DNA of 11,287 nt from a bacterium (GTDB lineage Bacteria; AUK180): NCBI GenBank assembly GCA_030622125.1, contig JAUXGM010000074.1:1-11287 (forward strand). The letters are read 5' to 3'. Within the stretch, counting starts at the first letter, position 1. The number at the start of each line of letters is the position of its first letter. Below are positions 7,393 through 11,287 of the stretch, one piece after another. The notes beneath the pieces were generated by a model. It had not been told where the DNA came from, ran no database searches, and saw only the letters and a program-made list of their open reading frames with translations. Both the position numbers and the translations under genes were made by a program.

Positions 7393-7440
7393 GATTAAAA
7401 GGTTAAAAAGTTCAAAAGTTCAAAGGTTCAAAGTCAAAAA
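7393..7440. repeat. Degenerate short tandem repeat, GTTCAAA units
   Basis: Successive units read approximately AGGTTAAAA, AGTTCAAA, AGTTCAAA, GGTTCAAA and GTCAAAA, spaced 8-9 nt. It is a low-complexity array with a constant GTTCAAA core. No coding role is seen. Confidence 0.5.
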
Positions 7441-7474
7441 TCAAGAAAAAATATTATACATGCTTTTGCATTTT

Positions 7475-7506
7475 AACTCAAAACTCATAACTCGCAACTC
7501 ACAACT
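7475..7506. repeat. Period-7 tandem repeat, AACTCNN
   Basis: Four exact-period units AACTCAA, AACTCAT, AACTCGC and AACTCAC (7475-7502) are followed by a partial AACT. The five-base core is invariant and the last two bases vary. It lies between the GTTCAAA array and the CCTCTAA array that overlaps the neighbouring gene's end. Confidence 0.7.
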
Positions 7507-7557
7507 ATTAAACGTATGTCCCGCTTGTTTTCTGAATTTAATATTGTTTTTCACTAT

Positions 7558-7585
7558 CCTCTAACCTCCAACCTCTAACCTCTTC
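7558..7585. repeat. Period-7 tandem repeat, CCTCTAA, overlapping a gene's 3' end
   Basis: Units CCTCTAA (7558-7564), CCTCCAA (7565-7571) and CCTCTAA (7572-7578) are followed by a diverged CCTCTTC (7579-7585). On the minus strand this array encodes the last codons (about LEVGG) and the TAG stop of the FGE-like gene. Confidence 0.7.
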
Positions 7586-8664
7586 TTAGGTATCTCAACC
7601 TTGTATCTGAAACCGATGCCATCTGTTCGGTAAAGAGGACAAAGCCCGATAACGGGATAGTTCATCTGTTCAATTGCCGCCTTGTATGAACCCCCGATTA
7701 TATATCTATCCGCACAGGTAAATTTGGGATATTGGATCACCTTGACAACATCAGCGGTCCATTCATATATATTTCCAACAAGATCATATATCTTTTTGCC
7801 GTTATAGATGATGGGCGGATAAGAACCGACAACCGATGTGTATTTACTGCCGTCATCATTAAAACCTTTATACTTATATTTGCTATTTGAAAATCTGAGG
7901 TTCGCATCTTTAAATTTCGGCTTTTCCGTCTCATTTAATTTGATGAAATAAAATTCTTTCTTTGGAAATATATCTTTTTTAATGACTAACTTTGCCCAAT
8001 CATTTCTTGTTATTATTTCACCATCTATCCATTTGATATACGCCATAATCTCCCACCAGCTGACACCGATTACCGGAGTTCCTTTTTTATTCGATGATCT
8101 GTCGTTTTTCCAGTATGGATCATCGGAAAGGTTCCAATAGCGCGGGTTTGTCCATTGATAATCCGTATTATACTTCCAGGCAAGGGTATCAAGCGTTATT
8201 ACTTTATCTGTGATATGCCAATAGTTTTCATCGGAGTATCCGCCGATATCAACAAACTCACAAAATTGAATGTTCATTGTTTCATAACTTGAAATAAATG
8301 TAGTTGTTTTCTTTGTTTTTAAAAATTCTATCATCTCGCTTCCAAGGGCTTCCCCGTCATATACTAAAATAACCGGAGAAAAATCCCGAAGTGTGCGGTT
8401 ATTTATGATGATCTGATAATTCTTTTTTGTTTCAATCTTTCCAATATCCCCTCTGATAAAATCGTTCTCTTTTTTGTATAGATTATCATCTTTTGTATCT
8501 ATAAGATAGACCTCTAAATCGTTCTTTTCCCTATCATAAAGTTTAAAAGAAATGGTAATTGAATTCTTATGACTCTCTTTTTTTACATTATATGCTAACG
8601 GTACCTGATTTGCGTAGGAAATCATATTGAACAGAATTATGCCGATAAAAATTATTTTCTTCAT
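7561..8664 (-). CDS. Exported FGE/SUMF-domain protein
   Basis: This 367-residue protein has a Sec signal peptide (MKKIIFIGIILFNMISYA). A small beta-sandwich-like region (about 22-105) with ITISFKLYD and GDIGKIE resembles the N-terminal domain of secreted SUMF proteins in several phyla. The formylglycine-generating-enzyme (FGE-sulfatase) domain (about 120-360) shows YETMNIQFCEFVDIGGY, a TPVIGVSWWEIMAYIKW block, DLVGNIYEWTADV, RYIIGGSY and a GIGFRYKVE ending. In active FGE two cysteines sit close together near the end. Here only one is present (in GLCPLYR) and the position of the second is not cysteine, so catalysis of formylglycine formation is doubtful. A ligand-binding or structural role is more likely. 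AGAGGGG precedes the ATG, which overlaps the permease stop by 1 bp (TAATG). The extreme C-terminus is encoded by a heptamer repeat. Confidence 0.85.
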   Translation of the reverse strand: MKKIIFIGIILFNMISYANQVPLAYNVKKESHKNSITISFKLYDREKNDLEVYLIDTKDDNLYKKENDFIRGDIGKIETKKNYQIIINNRTLRDFSPVILVYDGEALGSEMIEFLKTKKTTTFISSYETMNIQFCEFVDIGGYSDENYWHITDKVITLDTLAWKYNTDYQWTNPRYWNLSDDPYWKNDRSSNKKGTPVIGVSWWEIMAYIKWIDGEIITRNDWAKLVIKKDIFPKKEFYFIKLNETEKPKFKDANLRFSNSKYKYKGFNDDGSKYTSVVGSYPPIIYNGKKIYDLVGNIYEWTADVVKVIQYPKFTCADRYIIGGSYKAAIEQMNYPVIGLCPLYRTDGIGFRYKVEIPKKRLEVGG

Positions 8665-9680
8665 TAAAATCCCCTCTGTGCAAGCGGAATTATCGGAAAT
8701 ATTATATTTAAAACAATTGCAAGTATTGGAGGAATAATTATAAATGATATAAGGTATAAAATAAATCCTTTTGTCTTTAATACCTTATAAAGCAATGGAA
8801 TGGAGGTAAAGCAAATACCTGTACCTGTAATACCGAATGCAATGCCGGCTCCAACGGGCATACCTGAATAGATGAACGGAGCAATGGATATAATATCTCC
8901 GCCATTGCAAAGATGGATCGGAATACCTACAAGTGATACCAAAAATGCCGATAAGATATTTTTTGAAAAGAACCATTTCGTATAATTTTTCGGTACTAAA
9001 AAAATTAACAGTGATGTGATCACAATCCCCAAAAATAGGTACTTTAAAAGACGATAGAAATTGTCACTGCCGCTGTTTATAGGATTTCTTGATCTTGTAT
9101 TCAGGTTTATTCCCGATCTGAATACGCTTTTCTCTTTTTTATTTTTTTTTGAAGTAAATATAATTATGATGATCGATGTCAAAAAAGCAAAGATAAAAGA
9201 AAAGATTATTCTTATAATTGTCGGATAGAGTCCAAGTATCTTTAATGATAGTATGATTATAACGGGACTGAGTATCGGAGCTGTTATTAAAAATAGAAGT
9301 TTCGATAGTTCTTCGATACTGTTTTTTGAGTTGTATCCGGTAACAAATGGAAATGCCGCACAGGAACAGATCGGAAGTATTGCAGCGGAAAGGAAAGCAA
9401 GTATTGGATTTTGTAAAAAAATTTTTTTCTTTATTAATGCAGCGATTAAGGTTGCGGTAGCAAAGATAGGAATCGTTGCCGCAGAATAATAAAAAATACC
9501 GAGAAATACCTCCTTAATAAAAATAATAAAGGAGACATCTGTCATAAAACCCTCTGCATAGATTGGACAGGTCCTACAAAACACTAAAAATGAAAGGGAA
9601 GAATCCTTGTTTATCGGAAGGAAAAAAATGATTCCAAAGAGAGCAAGTAATAGAAAAACAATCTTTTTTACGACTTTCAT
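8664..9680 (-). CDS. DUF318/ArsP-like permease with cysteine motifs
   Basis: The 338-residue membrane protein has about eight or more hydrophobic helices and matches the predicted-permease family that includes ArsP (trivalent organoarsenical efflux) and YraQ. The family hallmark appears as ILPICSCAAFPF (Cys105, Cys107), and its second half-repeat as GIPIHLCNGGDI followed by GMPVGAGIAFGITGTG. An additional CRTCP pair (Cys35, Cys38) lies just after the first helix, on a short loop. A charged, poorly conserved loop (about 180-215, KKNKKEKS) joins the two halves. It probably moves a thiol-reactive metal, metalloid or related solute across the inner membrane, but the substrate cannot be read. The ATG overlaps the rex stop as ATGA and has no clear ribosome site, so coupling to rex is likely. 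Confidence 0.8.
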   Translation of the reverse strand: MKVVKKIVFLLLALFGIIFFLPINKDSSLSFLVFCRTCPIYAEGFMTDVSFIIFIKEVFLGIFYYSAATIPIFATATLIAALIKKKIFLQNPILAFLSAAILPICSCAAFPFVTGYNSKNSIEELSKLLFLITAPILSPVIIILSLKILGLYPTIIRIIFSFIFAFLTSIIIIIFTSKKNKKEKSVFRSGINLNTRSRNPINSGSDNFYRLLKYLFLGIVITSLLIFLVPKNYTKWFFSKNILSAFLVSLVGIPIHLCNGGDIISIAPFIYSGMPVGAGIAFGITGTGICFTSIPLLYKVLKTKGFILYLISFIIIPPILAIVLNIIFPIIPLAQRGF

Positions 9681-10314
9681 ATATTACATCTATTCATACA
9701 AAATGAGATAACCTCAAGCTCTCTTGCAAGATCAATATTGCGAATATAGATATTATTTTTTCTCGCCGGTAATATTGTTGATGTAAAATTAAGGATTCCC
9801 TTAATATACTTGGAATCAAGGTTGTTTATTATCTTAATTGTTTCTGAGGTCGGTACCGTAAGGAGTGCTATCTTGATTTTATTTTTTTCGATAAAACTAT
9901 TGACCTCTTTTATGTTATATATTATTGTTTCTCCTATTTTTTTACCTATTTTTTTAGGATTAATATCAAATGCAGCAATAAAATTGAAATTTGCAGTTCT
10001 AAAACCCTGATATTTTAATAAAGCCGTTCCCAAGCTACCCACTCCTATGAGGATCACATTTTTTTTTCTATTTATACCAAGATTTTTTCTTATTTGCACA
10101 ATTAATTTATCAATATCATATCCTCTTCCTCTTACACCGAAATCACCAAAATGAGAAAAATCCCTTCTGATAACATCCGGTTTAATGCCACATAAAATTG
10201 ATATATCGGATGATCTTACCACTTTTTCCCCCTGAGATTTTGCATATTTAGGCATCGCAGATAACTTGCAAGCCGTATTACAACTATTTCCGGAATTAGT
10301 TTCTTTTCTTTCAT
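9677..10314 (-). CDS. rex: Redox-sensing transcriptional repressor Rex, interrupted by a frameshift
   Basis: Rex senses the NADH/NAD+ ratio and represses fermentation and respiration genes. The gene starts at ATG 10314, 6 nt after AGGAG. The first frame encodes MKEKKLIPEIVVIRLASYLR and continues to RGKKW, then a TAA (10218-10216). The second frame carries on the alignment: VVRSSDISILCGIKPDV, RRDFSHFGDFGVRGRGYD (winged helix), the NAD-binding VILIGVGSLGTALL, AAFDINPKKIGKKIGE, LLTVP, KGILNF and IDLARELEVISF. The break lies in a G5A5 tract (plus-strand 10223-10232). One additional base restores 212 residues, the normal length. The cause could be a sequencing error, a mutation or slippage. The second frame has an internal ATG (10255), but a protein from there would lack the first DNA-binding helix. 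It leads the rex-permease-FGE-like operon. Confidence 0.9.
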
Positions 10315-10375
10315 CGGCTTCTCCTTTTAAAGATACACTTTTTTGTTCATTTGTAAAATTTATAACATCCGTTAC

Positions 10376-10403
10376 ATTATAGCCTTTAATTTGTTAAAGT
10401 CAA
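10376..10403 (-). promoter_or_regulatory. Promoter of the rex operon
   Basis: The minus strand has TTGACT (10403-10398) and TATAAT (10381-10376) separated by 16 nt. The -10 is a perfect consensus. Transcription should start near 10369, giving a leader of about 55 nt that contains the AGGAG site (10325-10321) just before ATG 10314. The promoter begins right after the stop of the small basic gene at 10416. Confidence 0.65.
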
Positions 10404-10406
10404 ATT
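10388..10406. promoter_or_regulatory. Candidate operator, possibly an autoregulatory Rex site
   Basis: AATTTG (10388-10393), 7 nt, CAAATT (10401-10406) is a perfect 6-bp inverted repeat, 19 bp in all. It covers the -35 hexamer of the rex promoter, and its minus-strand form contains TTAACAA, the half-site of known Rex operators (TTGTTAA-N4-TTAACAA). The other half does not match that consensus and the dyad spacing differs. Assignment to Rex is therefore inference from position and half-site only. Confidence 0.35.
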
Positions 10407-10415
10407 TTCTTGCAT

Positions 10416-10586
10416 TTAGGGTTTTTCCAATTTCCGGTGTTTTTCTTTTCTTGTGTATTTACTTTTATCTTTATGTATCTTTGATGGAGGAATACTTCCA
10501 ATTATGTTTCGTGCCTCTTTTTTAATTTCCTTTATATTGCTTTTTTTCTTATGATGTCTTTTTTTCTTTTTATGTTTCTTTATCAT
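10416..10586 (-). CDS. Small, very basic protein of 56 residues
   Basis: The frame from ATG 10586 to TAA 10416 encodes 56 residues, about half of them Lys, Arg or His. A poly-basic head (MIKKHKKKKRHHKKK) is followed by a short mixed segment (IKEIKKEARNIIGSIPP) and a basic tail (SKIHKDKSKYTRKEKHRK). Such composition fits binding to nucleic acid or the ribosome. I do not recognise the family with certainty, though GSIPPSKIHKDKSKYTRK feels like a conserved core. There is no clear ribosome site. It follows the OsmC-family gene by 53 nt on the same strand and could be co-transcribed with it. It ends 13 nt before the rex -35. AT-rich DNA favours Lys codons, so a chance open frame is possible, but the absence of stops and the Pro/His/Tyr pattern support a real gene. 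Confidence 0.55.
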   Translation of the reverse strand: MIKKHKKKKRHHKKKSNIKEIKKEARNIIGSIPPSKIHKDKSKYTRKEKHRKLEKP

Positions 10587-10613
10587 AATAACTTAAATAT
10601 TTTTTACAAAACA

Positions 10614-10649
10614 GGAAAAATCAAAAAATTCGGTTTTTTTTATATTTCC
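10614..10649. terminator. Possible weak AT-rich hairpin at the end of the OsmC-family gene
   Basis: GGAAA (10614-10618) can pair with TTTCC (10645-10649), and an internal AAAAAA can pair with the T-run at 10634-10641. The structure overlaps the stop codon of the OsmC-family gene. It is almost entirely A-T paired and lacks a normal GC stem, so termination here would be partial at best. Confidence 0.2.
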
Positions 10650-11050
10650 ATTCCATTTAAAATTATTGTATGGGTAATAACAGCTGTTTTTCTTAACATT
10701 GCAGTAACAGAACAATATTTTTCTTGTGATAACTCCACAGCTCGTTTTGCCGCTACCTCCGGTATTTCACCATTTATTTTATAAGTAATATGAATTTTTG
10801 TATAGACCTTCGGATATTCTTCCGCTCTTTCCACCTGACCTATAAATACATTAAAATCGTTTATGATTACTCTTTTTTTTTGCAGTATGGAGACAACATC
10901 CATTCCACTGCAACCGATAAGCGATATAAGTAGCATTTCCATAGGTGTTGTTCCAATCCCTGTTTTTTGACTCAGTATTATTCCTTGATTTCTTGGATTT
11001 GAAGCAACCATCTCTAAATCATTGTGAGTCCATCTTATATTGATGTCCAT
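10640..11050 (-). CDS. OsmC/YhfA-family redox protein
   Basis: The OsmC superfamily contains thiol-dependent hydroperoxide reductases and related redox proteins. The 136-residue protein fits the YhfA-like branch. Visible signatures are TTPMEMLLISLIGCSGMDVV (the first conserved Cys, at residue 47), VERAEEYPKVYTKIHITY in the beta core, and the helix AVELSQEKYCSVTAML carrying the second conserved Cys. Both active-site cysteines are thus present. It is expected to be a soluble cytoplasmic homodimer; the peroxide substrate is unknown. The ATG at 11050 has AGGAG 6 nt upstream (11061-11057) and its own promoter. The small basic gene and the rex operon follow on the same strand, and a second promoter separates rex, so this is a neighbouring rather than obligate partner. 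Confidence 0.88.
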   Translation of the reverse strand: MDINIRWTHNDLEMVASNPRNQGIILSQKTGIGTTPMEMLLISLIGCSGMDVVSILQKKRVIINDFNVFIGQVERAEEYPKVYTKIHITYKINGEIPEVAAKRAVELSQEKYCSVTAMLRKTAVITHTIILNGMEI

Positions 11051-11078
11051 AATTTACTCCTATTAATTTTACAGTTGA

Positions 11079-11107
11079 ATTTTACAATATTTACTACTTT
11101 CAGTCAA
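11079..11107 (-). promoter_or_regulatory. Sigma-70 promoter of the OsmC-family gene
   Basis: TTGACT (11107-11102), 17 nt, TAAAAT (11084-11079) on the minus strand. The predicted start is near 11072, leaving about 20 nt before ATG 11050, enough for the AGGAG site at 11061-11057. Confidence 0.65.
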
Positions 11108-11134
11108 ATGATTGTCGTGTTCCAATACATTTTG

Positions 11135-11154
11135 GACTTTTTTTAAAAAGAGTC
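11135..11154. terminator. 20-bp near-perfect palindrome with a T-run on the plus strand
   Basis: GACTTTTTTT and AAAAAGAGTC form inverted arms with one mismatch, and on the plus strand TTTTT follows directly (11155-11159). This resembles a weak intrinsic terminator, but no plus-strand gene leads into it. On the minus strand it lies upstream of the OsmC-family promoter and could end transcription from beyond the window or mark an operator. Confidence 0.3.
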
Positions 11155-11174
11155 TTTTTGCCAAATAAGATTTT

Positions 11175-11287
11175 TTAACCACGGATTTAACGGATTATAC
11201 GGATTTTTAAGATTTCTAAATTTTCAGTTATGAAATGAAATTTCATTATTCTAAATCTTTTAAATTATTAGAAAATTAATTTTCTAC
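11175..11287. repeat. Second copy of the inverted-repeat element, cut by the window end
   Basis: It starts TTAACCACGGATTTAACGGA, with three 9-nt ACGGATTNN units. From about 11219 its interior is nearly identical, base for base, to the reverse complement of 2092-2160 of the complete copy, including the palindromes AATGAAATTTCATT and AGAAAATTAATTTTCT. It therefore has a GGATT-type terminus joined to the arm that, in the other copy, carries the AGATT-type terminus. It also lacks roughly 25 nt between terminus and interior. Confidence 0.75.

Noticed and set aside
10223-10232. Programmed -1 frameshift site in rex
   Set aside because: The tract GGGGGAAAAA does not give a standard X-XXY-YYZ heptamer in the first frame, since the second tRNA would mismatch after slipping. 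Error or mutation is simpler, although slippage is not excluded.
10343-10784. Plus-strand open frames of 60 and 77 codons
   Set aside because: They are Phe/Leu-rich frames antisense to the small basic gene and the OsmC-family gene; the T-rich strand alone explains them.

Overview
The window is AT-rich (roughly one third G+C by eye) bacterial DNA. Every confident gene is on the minus strand, so transcription runs from high to low coordinates. Clear AGGAG-type ribosome sites, sigma-70-like promoters, Rex, DisA and the gene order radA-disA-ispD resemble Bacillota. The exported formylglycine-generating-enzyme-like protein, the large modular secreted peptidase and the many dispersed short-period repeats also fit deep-branching candidate phyla. 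I cannot assign a phylum from this sequence.

From high to low coordinates: 11175-11287 is a cut copy of a dispersed inverted-repeat element. An OsmC/YhfA-type gene (10640-11050) has its own promoter and is followed by a 56-codon gene for a very basic protein (10416-10586). A second promoter, overlapped by a palindrome, drives a coupled operon: rex (9677-10314), a cysteine-motif DUF318/ArsP-like permease (8664-9680) and an exported FGE/SUMF-like protein (7561-8664). rex is split by one missing base in a G5A5 tract. Without correction, a caller would give a protein lacking the first helix of its DNA-binding domain.

The gap 6935-7560 holds remnants of several dispersed repeat families and no convincing gene. 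A plus-strand membrane-protein remnant (6677-6934) abuts the radA promoter.

The second operon is radA, disA, ispD and a MacB/FtsX-type permease (6649 down to 2321). The genes are separated by 2 bp or overlap by 4 bp. The radA promoter is a perfect TTGACA-N17-TATAAT ending 5 nt before the ATG, which predicts a leaderless or nearly leaderless mRNA. The operon joins DNA-branch processing (RadA), c-di-AMP synthesis and DNA scanning (DisA) and isoprenoid precursor synthesis (IspD), an association also known in Bacillus.

The gap 1824-2320 carries a complete 241-bp inverted-repeat element with nested hairpins, related to the copy at the window's end. The last gene, open at the window edge (1-1823), encodes an exported papain-family (C1) peptidase with C-terminal beta-rich modules.

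The observations most worth checking are the split rex, the rex-permease-FGE-like operon with its candidate operator, the leaderless radA promoter, the repeat element pair and the small basic protein gene.
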